From positions 1 through 64,000 of IMG/VR virus record IMGVR_UViG_3300030329_003041: a DNA stretch of 64,000 bases. One strand, written 5' to 3'. Below the pieces are notes generated by a model. The model searched no databases, had not been told where the DNA came from, and saw only the letters and a program-made list of their open reading frames with translations. Each line of letters begins with the position of its first letter. Within the stretch, counting starts at the first letter, position 1. The translations under genes were made by a program, and so were the position numbers. Of the stretch, positions 23,401 to 32,513 are shown piece by piece. This DNA is from a virus.

Positions 23401-26286
23401 GATGCAAATTTACCTAGTAATGTAAAACCATTAATATATAAAGCCCCTATCACTGGTACTTATAAAGTTAAAGCTTCAACAGAGGCTATTGTTAGATATT
23501 ATTATGGCAGCTATGCTCCCAGTTTATTTAATCAAACTCATCCGAGAGTATATAAAAGTATGCGTTTTAGAATAGAGTTACATAAAGTTAATATAAATGG
23601 TATATCTACAGGTATTATAAATAATTCAATAGATTTAATAGGTAATGAAGATGGTTTAGCTGTATCCTCTCTTCGCTCTTCGCAACCTTCTGGTTGGAAG
23701 GGATGGATTGGTAGTAGTTTTGGTCCTGATACTTTAGAACAAATACGTAGTGGTACTATGCAATATGGATATGCTAATGTTGTAGGTGGTCTTGCAAACG
23801 TAAATACAACCGCTCCAACTACTCAAGAAGTAGAATTACATAGAGAAATTACTTTAACTGCTGGTGAATATATAGCTATATTTTTTAGTTATCAAAAAAG
23901 TTATGATGACAATCAAAATACAAATACTACTACTGTAGAACATTCGTATTATAATTATATTGACAGTTCTACTACTACATTTGAAAAAAATATTAATGAA
24001 AAAAATTCTGTTAAATTTTTATTAGATGCTAGTAAAACTAAATTAGAAATTAATGCCCCTCAAGTAGTTCAGGGTATTAATGTTGTATCACCATCTAAAT
24101 CTGTTAGAAGTAATAGATTTTATGAAACTGGTGTTGTTTATAGTGATATGTATGGAAGAGATACTACGGTTATGATTAGTAGAGACTCCAAAGTAGAAAT
24201 ACCTATAACTTATAGTGATAAAAAAAATGCCATAAGTTGTGAAATAAAATCTAAAGCTCCTTATTGGGCAACTCACTATAAATACTATATTAAAGAATCT
24301 TCAAATAAATTTTATAATATAGTGTTAGATGCTGCTTATAGTAATGAAGGTAATGAAACTAATTCTATTTACTACTGGTTGAGTTTCAATAGTTCTGATA
24401 TAAGCAAAGTAAAAGTTGATGATAATTTAATTCTTAAAAAGCAACATGGTACTAATAAAGCTGTTAATTCAATAGTAAATAAAATAAAAGTTTTAGATAT
24501 TTCTAACGAAGTACCGACAAATATTCAAGCTAACACAACTGCTGATCAAGTCGAAGGTAAGTTTTTTGTGAAAGTTAAAACTTCAGAAATATCTAACATA
24601 ACTGATATAGCAACAACTTCTGATGCATTTAGCGCTGCTTTACTTGATTATGACACGACAGTAAATTCAGATAATGGAGCTATTTTTGAAGTTGAACCTG
24701 AATCTACAGTTCGCGAAGGTTTTTATTGGGAATCTTCTAAAGCTTATCCTATAGTTCTTAATAAAGAAAATGCTGGCCAATATATTGAAATTGGAGATAA
24801 TATACAATTATTATATATATATGATAGTGATACAGACTCTATTAATAAAAGAACAGTTGATAGTTGGAATCAATTCAATAGTAATGCTAAAGTTATTGAA
24901 GTAGTTGGCGCTAAAAGTTTCCCTAACAAACCTGAACAATATTATGAAATAGATTCTACTTGTAATATTACTACTAATGTGGATTTACAATCATATAATC
25001 ATCCTGGTGCAACATCAATTAGTGTGCCTCATGTTGGAACTAATAAACACTTAATTGCTAAATTTACAAAAAAAGATGGTTCTTATGTTACTGGTAGAGT
25101 AGTCAAAATTGATATTAATTCAATTAGAATAGTTCCTTATACACATCCTAATGATAAATCTTTTGTGAAAGTATTAAATAAAGTTGTGTTACCTTGGTTT
25201 AATTGCTATCAGTGGTTTAATGGTGTTGAGACTGATATTATAAGAGATGATTTTGGTGGATCAACAATATATGCTTACACTCCAGAATCTGGTAAACAAA
25301 GTGGTTTTAACGCTAGTGATTATTATCCTGATTATAGTAGAGTAAATAATACTTCTGGTATAATATGGTCGCAAATATATAATGAAGCTTCAAATATAGA
25401 CGCTAGTAATCAATTTATTTTAGCAGATAAAACAACTAAACGATTAAATAGATCGCATGGTCAAATAAACGCTCTCATAGCTAGAAATAACGATATAATA
25501 GCTCTCTGCGAAGATAAAGTATTAAAAATACTTAGTTCTGGAAAAGATGCTTTATTTAACGCTGATGGAAATATTCAATTAACTGCATCTTCAAAAGTGC
25601 TTGGGCAATCAATACCTTTTGTTGGAGATTTTGGCTGTCAACATCCAGAATCAATAGCTTTAGATGAATATAGAATATATTTTGTGGATAAAGCTAGAGG
25701 GGCAGTTTTAAGATTGTCTAGAGATGGTATAACTGAAATATCTAATAATGGTATGGATAATTGGTTTGATGAACAATTAGAGCGTGCGCAATCAATTGTA
25801 GGTAGTTTTGATGATAATAAATCTGAATATAATATAACAATACACGAAGTAACCTCTCCTAGAGTTAGTAAAAATGTATATACATTGAGTTTTGATGAAA
25901 CAACAAAAGGTTGGACTAGTTTCAAGTCATTTATAAAAGAAAGTGGTTTAAGTTTAAATAATAAATATTATACATTTAAGAAAGGTAGATTATATAGACA
26001 TCATAGTGATGATACTTTAAGAAATTATTTTTATGATACTCAATATGAATCTAGTGTAACTACAGTAATCAATATGCAACCTAATATAGTGAAATCTTTT
26101 CATACAATAAATTACGAAGGTTCTCAAGCTGAGATTGTGAAAGACTTAGAAGATGAAAATTATACTAATATAAAAGCTATTAGTGGTTGGTCTGTAGAAA
26201 ATATAAAAACAGATCAACAAGAAGGAGAAGTAGACGAGTTTGTAGAAAAAGAAGGTAAATGGTTTAATAATATTAAGGGTAAATAG
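20473..26286 (+). CDS. Giant tail stabilization/hub protein (1937 aa)
   Basis: The N-terminus (LNNTFVKGRMNKDLDDRLVP, then GEYRDALNI and VGTVQNLKGN) matches the opening of the 'stabilization protein' found in crAss-like and other podovirus-like phages. Residues about 70-215 resemble an inserted jelly-roll domain, as in the neck protein. The C-terminal third contains beta-propeller-like segments (ALIARNNDIIALCEDKVLKI; LDEYRIYFVDKARGAVLRLS). The length suggests a central tail hub bearing spikes. It is followed five bases later by the spike gene. Confidence 0.7.
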   Translation: MPELNNTFVKGRMNKDLDDRLVPQGEYRDALNIEVSTSENSDVGTVQNLKGNKNISNDILSSFSHENIFNLVGNVEINTQDSYTSFTTGPNTDDALVNFAGNNELKFSYQNSSNTTYRVVKNELLEVDKEYTIYFDFELNLRSYAPGTYDYTIGLIGLDSIFTDEIIVDKNTIINDGVASGFISKTFYCDNVNLGIFASSSFSGFIKNITLTESSTLVSDTNNAITVGSKVDTTSDTIYNFVHKASDFKINTFITSTGEVKSRMLGIQSDAIIQHKPNNFEESSVNKVVLTDVYKVRMGPKLGLNGKVPMLSLGGVIENNYITGLPFITDSNGNKVVQGIRPGMKVSLLNEQGQDAWRGLDISVIETRYDSSSKSGSAWVTPVPSQLIYNQDAIDKNFILEFNSERVLKFSPGTNEEESNTDNGNSPTPVNSLITAINIIDNFLYYTDNSTEPKKINIKRAIESTESIFKHTEYTEVNTSLSESEPTKYFLEEKYISVIKQKPTYPPKLRMSNSNRKGGSLVFDANVETGRIFYVDSTTAIIGEYNNNTSSQFHFFKIIDGAVSDDVEQLGTIYRIVSNIKKVNWREGDTLLLTGVESQKTLDVIITKAYSGDYDNFDIKIIGYSNQYSDMDPVISENFIAELRSSKTIFEDNFVSFALRYKYNDNEYSAIGPYSEPAFIPGRYLYKSSVGLNESMVNNLKSLDLYDIIGTDINKDVKSIDIILKDHLSTNAYLIKNIEKNSQEWNLNSFEILSELRGTTIPSLQLSRVYDAVPIKAKAQEFIASRLMYGNYSESYDMIDDNMTKIDFSCKTSFETINVLYDEFLTASVNSGDDNDLIAINEPFFNPEDSHSGNSGYIHNFYKLHLGFDWSNDHSIDSYGTEELNGQSNILHCPQDIDQMFRSKDEPGTGPEFNSFLIPIFPVNSHQDGNNSTTLVMPNIVDQTGYDWNMGATGNYQVFNTTHSDHYNSTAYPNYEDANLPSNVKPLIYKAPITGTYKVKASTEAIVRYYYGSYAPSLFNQTHPRVYKSMRFRIELHKVNINGISTGIINNSIDLIGNEDGLAVSSLRSSQPSGWKGWIGSSFGPDTLEQIRSGTMQYGYANVVGGLANVNTTAPTTQEVELHREITLTAGEYIAIFFSYQKSYDDNQNTNTTTVEHSYYNYIDSSTTTFEKNINEKNSVKFLLDASKTKLEINAPQVVQGINVVSPSKSVRSNRFYETGVVYSDMYGRDTTVMISRDSKVEIPITYSDKKNAISCEIKSKAPYWATHYKYYIKESSNKFYNIVLDAAYSNEGNETNSIYYWLSFNSSDISKVKVDDNLILKKQHGTNKAVNSIVNKIKVLDISNEVPTNIQANTTADQVEGKFFVKVKTSEISNITDIATTSDAFSAALLDYDTTVNSDNGAIFEVEPESTVREGFYWESSKAYPIVLNKENAGQYIEIGDNIQLLYIYDSDTDSINKRTVDSWNQFNSNAKVIEVVGAKSFPNKPEQYYEIDSTCNITTNVDLQSYNHPGATSISVPHVGTNKHLIAKFTKKDGSYVTGRVVKIDINSIRIVPYTHPNDKSFVKVLNKVVLPWFNCYQWFNGVETDIIRDDFGGSTIYAYTPESGKQSGFNASDYYPDYSRVNNTSGIIWSQIYNEASNIDASNQFILADKTTKRLNRSHGQINALIARNNDIIALCEDKVLKILSSGKDALFNADGNIQLTASSKVLGQSIPFVGDFGCQHPESIALDEYRIYFVDKARGAVLRLSRDGITEISNNGMDNWFDEQLERAQSIVGSFDDNKSEYNITIHEVTSPRVSKNVYTLSFDETTKGWTSFKSFIKESGLSLNNKYYTFKKGRLYRHHSDDTLRNYFYDTQYESSVTTVINMQPNIVKSFHTINYEGSQAEIVKDLEDENYTNIKAISGWSVENIKTDQQEGEVDEFVEKEGKWFNNIKGK

Positions 26287-26291
26287 TAGTA

Positions 26292-29200
26292 ATGAGTTTA
26301 GATACTTCAAAATTAAATTTACAAGGTGTTGGTACCTTAAAGTCTAATGCTTCTATGGTTAGTGGTGTTGATCCTGGTAGGACTTTTAATCTCACTATTA
26401 AAGCTGATGATACTAATCATAATTGGTCTAGTACAACAACAACTCTTTCTAATATTACTAGTATTAGTGGAACATCGACATTTACTATAAAATCAAATCC
26501 TGGTTTTCAAGTTCATTCTTCTATGTTTACTTATAGTGACATTTTTGGTGATGGAACTTTAAATACATATTATTATGATTTAACTTTTTCTAATACATTA
26601 AGTAATGTAGATCCTTTAAATGAAGTTGAAGTTACTGTTCATTGGCGTCAGCAGAGTATTTCAAGCGATATTGATATTATAATTTTAAACATTGCTACAG
26701 GAGAAGAACTTGATGGAAATGTTTATCATAAAAATGAAATTATTATTGATAATCCTAATTCAAATTATTACCAACTTACTATAACTCCATACGAAAATGT
26801 TCAAGTTAATGAAAATATTTGTGATGCTTTAATTATCCCAGGTGAAGAAAAGCAATTATTTGAAATATCCTTAGTTATTAAAGAAGAATTTCGACATCTT
26901 GTTGCTTTTAATAATCTTGGTATTATCTTTAATACTTTCACTGGAGCAGAAATATCAAATTATTCTATAGAATATACTAACTCCGAATTTGCTTCTGAAA
27001 ATCCTTTTACAGTTAGAGAATTTATTGTTTCATTTACACCTGAACTAGATTATTTTAATTCATTTAATTATAGCGATATAATTATATTAAATCCTATTAC
27101 TGTACAACCTTCTATATATGTAAATGAATCAGTTGTAGTTTTTGAAGCTACTGGAGATACCAATTCACAAAGTTATACTATTAATTTAACACGAAATTAT
27201 ACTAAATTAAGAAATTTTGCAGCCTATAAAGCTCACCATCTTCCTCCTTGGCCTGCTACCGATGAGCAAGCCAATTGGATACAGTTTAATAATAGTTCTT
27301 ACGATCCAATAGCAGACACTTTGTCTTTTACTGTTTCAAATCAACCACCTACAGGTGCGGAATTGAGAAGAGCTTACATATATCTTTGGAATACTATAAA
27401 TAGTAGTGATTTTAGTAAAGCTTTAAACAGTATTGCCGTTGTCCAAGCAAGTGGTGATACTTTAGAAGTAAGTTTAATTAACGCTACTAGTGATTATCAA
27501 GGTATTTTAGGTGATGATAATTTATCTGTTACTAAGATACATCAAGATGGAGGTGTGCTAAATTATCAAGCAGTTATAAATTCCGAAGATAATTGGGTAT
27601 ATGTGGATTCCCCGCCACTTAATGATTTTATTACATTTTCTGTAGATAGTTCAACTATACTAGATGGGCAATCTACTTCTGTAAATTGGTTAGAAGATAG
27701 TATGACTGTAAGTCAAGATGCTACTTTTTCAAATATATTAAATTTTGCATTCAATATACCATCTAATCCAGATTCTGCTACAAGAGCAGTAAATGTACTT
27801 GTACAAAGACCAAATTCAATATTAACTGTGGAATTTACATTAAGTCAAAAGAGAGCATGGAACTATAATTTAGATGACTTTACTTTATACACTGGTGATC
27901 AATCAAATTATGTTGAGGAAGATAATTATTTTGATTTACCATTAAATAATGAAATTTACGAAGTTGCTCATGAAAATGTATCCGGTATATTTTTTGGTAT
28001 ACAATTAAGTGATTTTGATATTGGACTTTTATCACCAACTGATTTCACTATTACTATAGATGATAGTTCAGATATAACCGATTTTGCATTTTTAGATGTA
28101 ACAGATACTTATGATACTACTCAAGTTCCTTATGATTTTCTCTGGGCACTTTATGTACCAAATAATACCACCTTCAATAATAGAGTTGGTATGATTAATA
28201 TAAAACATCCATATTACGGAAATAGTGATCCTGCTAAAACTATTACAATATCTCAAGAAGCTTCACCAGCGGCTTTCTTTGTGAATCCTGGTGGATTTTA
28301 TATAACGCCTGAATTTTTATACCAAGATGTAGATTTGGGAAATATTGAATCAAGCGTGTTTCAATATCATGAAATAGAAAATGGTGGAACTATTACGACT
28401 TCGATATTTTCCTCTGAAGGAAATACTCCAGTGCTTGCTTTAGTTGGTTGTAAAGAATTTTCATATCCCGAAGGAAATATGCAACCAGTATGGAATGCAA
28501 CTAATGAGCAAAATCTAGATTACAGTTGGATAAGTGGAATGGCTTGGGAAAGTGGTTATAGTAGCTTTGGTATAACAGAAGCACCTACAATTACAATGTC
28601 ACCTACTGATACTGCTAGTAATGGTACAATACAGTTTACTTTTAATGATTCTGATCAAGAAGGTGTATATCAACATCATACTTATAGACAATGGTTTTTT
28701 TATTTATATCCTTCTGGTACTGAATTTACTGGTAATGATTCACAGTCAAATGGATTAATAACCCCAGTGACAAATAACGATGTGCTACCTAGTGCACTTA
28801 TAGTAACCCAAAGAGTTAATTTTGTAGTTGAAGATTCACTTAAATTTAATGGTATAATGACTACTACAACACCATTTAATTTTGGTCAAAGTCTTACGCA
28901 TTTGCCAATACTTTCTGCTAGTGGAGGAATATCACCATTAATTCTCGTAGATTCAGGTTTAACTAATCCAACTGATTATTTGCAACCAAGCGTTGGCATA
29001 CCTCAGATTATACTTAATGAAAGTGGAGCCGCAGGTATAGGTGATTCATTTCAGTTTACTGCCAATCCTGCTGTAACTTTAGATGATCTTTCTTATAACG
29101 CTGTAGATTGTATAGTAGGTTTTAATAAATCTCACGCTGATTTAGAAATTTATTTTTCAGATATTAGTCCGGTATATCAAGTTTTTGGTGGTAATAACAA

Positions 29201-31154
29201 TGCTGATCTTGGCAACATTTCAGCAGCTGTTCATAATTCGAATCCTCAAGGTGTTACTCTTCCTGAGGCTACTATTCATAGTGATGGTGCTGCTTTGGGT
29301 TATCCAATAGGTTTTGAAAATTATATAAAATTTCACATACCTTCAGTACCAAATACTTACATAATTGACAGTGTAACTCACTCTGTTTCGTGGATAACTT
29401 TTAAACTTAGATTCCACGTAGGAATATCTAGCTGGTATTTGAGAGTACAACGAAGACCTCATAGTGCTGATTATATTACTCAAGGTCCAGCTGTATTTTT
29501 ATTAGCTGGTCAATCAAATATGGTTGGTAGGGATGATGATGATGGAGTTTCTTATCCTATTCAATTCTCAGGAATTAAACAATATAAATATACAACTTAT
29601 AATGCTGATAATACAGATACAACACTGCACGATGCTTCATCTCCTTTAGATCACGTAGATGAGAATGCTGGTGACATGGGATTAGCTAAGAATTTTGTAA
29701 TTAAACTTAGAGAAAATAATCTTTACGATAATAGACAAATAATACTTATACCAACAGCTGAAGGTGGAACTGGTTTTACTGATGATAAATGGGGAGTTGG
29801 ACAAGTTAGATATACCACAGCTGTAAATATGGTTAATGTATTAATGGCTTCCTTAGCTGATGATGCTACATTTGAAGGTATTTTATGGCATCAAGGTGAA
29901 AAAGATTATCAAAATAATGATTTTATAAAAGATTTCTACTATATGGCGCAGAAAATGCGACATGATATTAATGCTGCAGATAGTACTACACCTTTTGTTA
30001 TTGGTGATTTAATAGAAGGAGGCGATAATACTAATACCTGGACTAGTTTTGTACATCAGTCGTTTGTTGATTTATTTTATAGAGTAAAAAAATGCACTAC
30101 AACTTCATTATCTGCAATAGGTGGTGGAGATAATGTTCATTTTAGTACGGCATCTTTAAATTCTTTAGGAGAAAAATATTATAATGAATTTTTAAACTTA
30201 AAATCGTACTTAAGTCCAGATGCATATCCTAATATAAGCAGCTGGGGTAACTCTTCATTGCAATGGATATTTGGTTTAGATAATCAGTTAATGATACCTG
30301 TAGATTCAGATGGAGAGTGGGATGTTGATAATGCTATGACTTTCAGTTGTTTCAGTCCAAGCGCAAGTCTACAGGCTAATCCGTTTCTTTCAGCTGGAAA
30401 TCCAGTTACACAAAGTGACCCTGGTATCACTTATGATACTTTTACATATAATAATACCGCCACGCATGTTAAACAAAATATTTCACACGTAAATATTTTA
30501 AATGATTTGTTTTTTCATGGATTAAATACAGGGATTCCAGATCAGCAAGAACTTACGTTTGCTATAGTATTTAAAGCTCAAGGTTATAATGCAAGTGCAT
30601 CTGATAGACATAGTATAATTTTTGGTAATTTTACGGTAGAATACCAAACTCAAATGAGTGCAGATCTACCCGACCCCCACCAATTTGGTGTAGCGTACAC
30701 CCCACCTAATCTTTACAGTTCTTATGGTTTTGGATTGTTTACAAACGCCACAGGTCAAGTGAGAATAATGTGTAGAAGTGGAATAGCTGGTGAAAGCGTG
30801 TCAACTACTCTTATAGATCAACCAGTTGCAGATAAATGGTACTTTGTAGTTTTAGAAGCTACACCTGAAGGAGTTACCGCTCGATACCAGTATACGATGA
30901 ATGCCATGTTTGATCCCAAACACGCTAATCCAGCTGGTGGAAGAGGTGTTGCTATGTTAGAGGAGGATACACACCATTCAAATATATATTTAGGTAATCA
31001 ATTATATGCTAGTGCAACTTTTGAGGGAGGTCCACCTACTCAAATAGCTTATTTCGCAGCAGCCTTAAATGGTGCAAGTGGGGGTATCAATTACGGTAAA
31101 TGGTGCCAAGATGTTGCGCATATAATGGGTGCAAGAGGTATAACAATTGATTAA
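26292..31154 (+). CDS. Tail spike with BACON-like and SASA-type esterase domains (1620 aa)
   Basis: The N-terminal ~1000 residues are repeated beta domains. The stretch 300-385 (ANWIQFNNSSYD ... IAVVQAS) has the W-to-VxQ pattern of BACON-like domains. Residues ~1065-1290 form a SASA/DUF303-type carbohydrate esterase: LLAGQSNMVG (nucleophile Ser1075), LWHQGEKD (1198-1205) and GDNVHFS (His1283). The C-terminal ~250 residues resemble a LamG/concanavalin-like sheet. The protein probably binds and de-O-acetylates host surface polysaccharide. Confidence 0.75.
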   Translation: MSLDTSKLNLQGVGTLKSNASMVSGVDPGRTFNLTIKADDTNHNWSSTTTTLSNITSISGTSTFTIKSNPGFQVHSSMFTYSDIFGDGTLNTYYYDLTFSNTLSNVDPLNEVEVTVHWRQQSISSDIDIIILNIATGEELDGNVYHKNEIIIDNPNSNYYQLTITPYENVQVNENICDALIIPGEEKQLFEISLVIKEEFRHLVAFNNLGIIFNTFTGAEISNYSIEYTNSEFASENPFTVREFIVSFTPELDYFNSFNYSDIIILNPITVQPSIYVNESVVVFEATGDTNSQSYTINLTRNYTKLRNFAAYKAHHLPPWPATDEQANWIQFNNSSYDPIADTLSFTVSNQPPTGAELRRAYIYLWNTINSSDFSKALNSIAVVQASGDTLEVSLINATSDYQGILGDDNLSVTKIHQDGGVLNYQAVINSEDNWVYVDSPPLNDFITFSVDSSTILDGQSTSVNWLEDSMTVSQDATFSNILNFAFNIPSNPDSATRAVNVLVQRPNSILTVEFTLSQKRAWNYNLDDFTLYTGDQSNYVEEDNYFDLPLNNEIYEVAHENVSGIFFGIQLSDFDIGLLSPTDFTITIDDSSDITDFAFLDVTDTYDTTQVPYDFLWALYVPNNTTFNNRVGMINIKHPYYGNSDPAKTITISQEASPAAFFVNPGGFYITPEFLYQDVDLGNIESSVFQYHEIENGGTITTSIFSSEGNTPVLALVGCKEFSYPEGNMQPVWNATNEQNLDYSWISGMAWESGYSSFGITEAPTITMSPTDTASNGTIQFTFNDSDQEGVYQHHTYRQWFFYLYPSGTEFTGNDSQSNGLITPVTNNDVLPSALIVTQRVNFVVEDSLKFNGIMTTTTPFNFGQSLTHLPILSASGGISPLILVDSGLTNPTDYLQPSVGIPQIILNESGAAGIGDSFQFTANPAVTLDDLSYNAVDCIVGFNKSHADLEIYFSDISPVYQVFGGNNNADLGNISAAVHNSNPQGVTLPEATIHSDGAALGYPIGFENYIKFHIPSVPNTYIIDSVTHSVSWITFKLRFHVGISSWYLRVQRRPHSADYITQGPAVFLLAGQSNMVGRDDDDGVSYPIQFSGIKQYKYTTYNADNTDTTLHDASSPLDHVDENAGDMGLAKNFVIKLRENNLYDNRQIILIPTAEGGTGFTDDKWGVGQVRYTTAVNMVNVLMASLADDATFEGILWHQGEKDYQNNDFIKDFYYMAQKMRHDINAADSTTPFVIGDLIEGGDNTNTWTSFVHQSFVDLFYRVKKCTTTSLSAIGGGDNVHFSTASLNSLGEKYYNEFLNLKSYLSPDAYPNISSWGNSSLQWIFGLDNQLMIPVDSDGEWDVDNAMTFSCFSPSASLQANPFLSAGNPVTQSDPGITYDTFTYNNTATHVKQNISHVNILNDLFFHGLNTGIPDQQELTFAIVFKAQGYNASASDRHSIIFGNFTVEYQTQMSADLPDPHQFGVAYTPPNLYSSYGFGLFTNATGQVRIMCRSGIAGESVSTTLIDQPVADKWYFVVLEATPEGVTARYQYTMNAMFDPKHANPAGGRGVAMLEEDTHHSNIYLGNQLYASATFEGGPPTQIAYFAAALNGASGGINYGKWCQDVAHIMGARGITID

Positions 31155-31173
31155 TAAATTTTAACTGTATAAT

Positions 31174-31527
31174 ATGAATATAACTAGATTAATATTAGAC
31201 GAAAGTATAGATTCTACTATTAGTAATAATGATATTATATATTACTGTGCAGTAGAAGCACTTGGCGGTTTTAATACCCAATTAGATGAAACTAAAATTA
31301 AAAAGCTAGGTAAAGTGTTAAGTGTTCACTCTAATGTTTTAGTTGTTGAAGTAACTGAAAACAATCCTATACCCTCACAAAATGATTTTATTTTTTGTGT
31401 AAAAGATGACGAAGTAAATCTTAGTTCACTAACTGGTTATTTTGCTGAGGTTAAAATGAAAAACACATCTACTGAAAAAGCTGAACTTTTTAGATTATCT
31501 TTAGGCTTCGCTAACAGTAGTCAATAA
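31174..31527 (+). CDS. Small tail-associated hypothetical protein (117 aa)
   Basis: A small soluble protein, rich in strand-like segments (NITRLILDESIDSTISNNDI; VLSVHSNVLVVEVTENNPIP) and with a C-terminal NSSQ. It lies 19 bases after the spike gene. The repeated valine-rich strands and late position suggest a spike- or fibre-associated component. No family recognised. Confidence 0.5.
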   Translation: MNITRLILDESIDSTISNNDIIYYCAVEALGGFNTQLDETKIKKLGKVLSVHSNVLVVEVTENNPIPSQNDFIFCVKDDEVNLSSLTGYFAEVKMKNTSTEKAELFRLSLGFANSSQ

Positions 31528-31559
31528 ACTGTGATTATAAAAATGATAAATTAAACACT

Positions 31560-32513
31560 ATGGCATACGGAAAAAAAGCTTCACCACTAAAATTATTTGG
31601 TAGTAGAAGAAGAAAAAGAGAACAAAGACAGGCTAATGCAGCTTTTAATGCACAAATGGCCGCGTATGGTGCGATGGATGTAGGTCAAAATGTATATGCT
31701 GACTTTCAAAACGTATATGCTGGCGCTGAAAATGTATACGCTGACGCTAAGAATGTGTATGAAGGTATGGAAAATACTTTCGAAGATCTTCGTATAGACA
31801 CTACAGCGGCGGAGTTAGCAGGTGCTCAATTCGCTCAATCACAAGCTGATCAATTAGCTGCTTTAGGTGGCGGAGCTGGAGGTTCTGGTTTTGGTGCATT
31901 AACTACAACGATGAGTCGACAAGCGGCTCAGCAATCCGCAGCGAACACTGCTGATATAAGACAGCAAGCAATAGAAAATGAAAGATTGGCACGTGGAGAA
32001 GCTTCTAAAATACAAACTTTAGAAAGAACTGGTGCTGAAAAGCAACAACAGATGATATTGAGTGGTGCTGATATGCAGCAACAATTAATATTAGGTGGTG
32101 AACAATATGCTCAAACGCTTCAATTCCAAGGTGCTAGTGATGCACTTGGTAGACAAATATCTCAACAAGAGACTATGTTGGGTATAGCTGCTGGTAGAAA
32201 AGAAGCCGCGGATCTTGCAAGACAGCAAAATACTCAAATGTGGATGAATTTAGCTGGTGATGTTATAAAAGCTATCCCCTCATACGCTGCCTTATCAGAC
32301 AGAAGGTTGAAGAAAAATATAGAATTGATTGGTAAATCTCCTAGTGGTATTAATATATATACGTTTGAGTATATTGATGAAAAATTAGGTAAAGGTAGAT
32401 TCCAAGGAGTAATGTCTGACGATATTCCTAAAAATGCTATTGTAAGAAACGATAGTGGATTTGACATAGTAGATTACTCTAAGATAGATATTGAATTTAA
32501 AAGTGTTATATAA
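31560..32513 (+). CDS. Internal virion/fibre-type protein with NVYA repeats and S74-like C-terminus (317 aa)
   Basis: A basic start is followed at about 41-80 by four repeats of Asn-Val-Tyr-(Ala/Glu) spaced eight, eight and eight residues (QNVYADFQNVYAGAENVYAD). A long Gln/Ala-rich helical region follows, and the C-terminus contains LSDRRLKKNIELIGKSPSGI and NIYTFEYIDE, the signature start of a peptidase S74 (intramolecular chaperone) domain. This S74 region is only ~70 residues and ends early, so it may be inactive or a capping form. Role: internal core or ejection protein, or fibre assembly factor. Confidence 0.6.
   Translation: MAYGKKASPLKLFGSRRRKREQRQANAAFNAQMAAYGAMDVGQNVYADFQNVYAGAENVYADAKNVYEGMENTFEDLRIDTTAAELAGAQFAQSQADQLAALGGGAGGSGFGALTTTMSRQAAQQSAANTADIRQQAIENERLARGEASKIQTLERTGAEKQQQMILSGADMQQQLILGGEQYAQTLQFQGASDALGRQISQQETMLGIAAGRKEAADLARQQNTQMWMNLAGDVIKAIPSYAALSDRRLKKNIELIGKSPSGINIYTFEYIDEKLGKGRFQGVMSDDIPKNAIVRNDSGFDIVDYSKIDIEFKSVI

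Noticed and set aside
26292-31154. Possible diversity-generating retroelement target in the spike or fibres
   Set aside because: No reverse transcriptase or template repeat was seen in the window.
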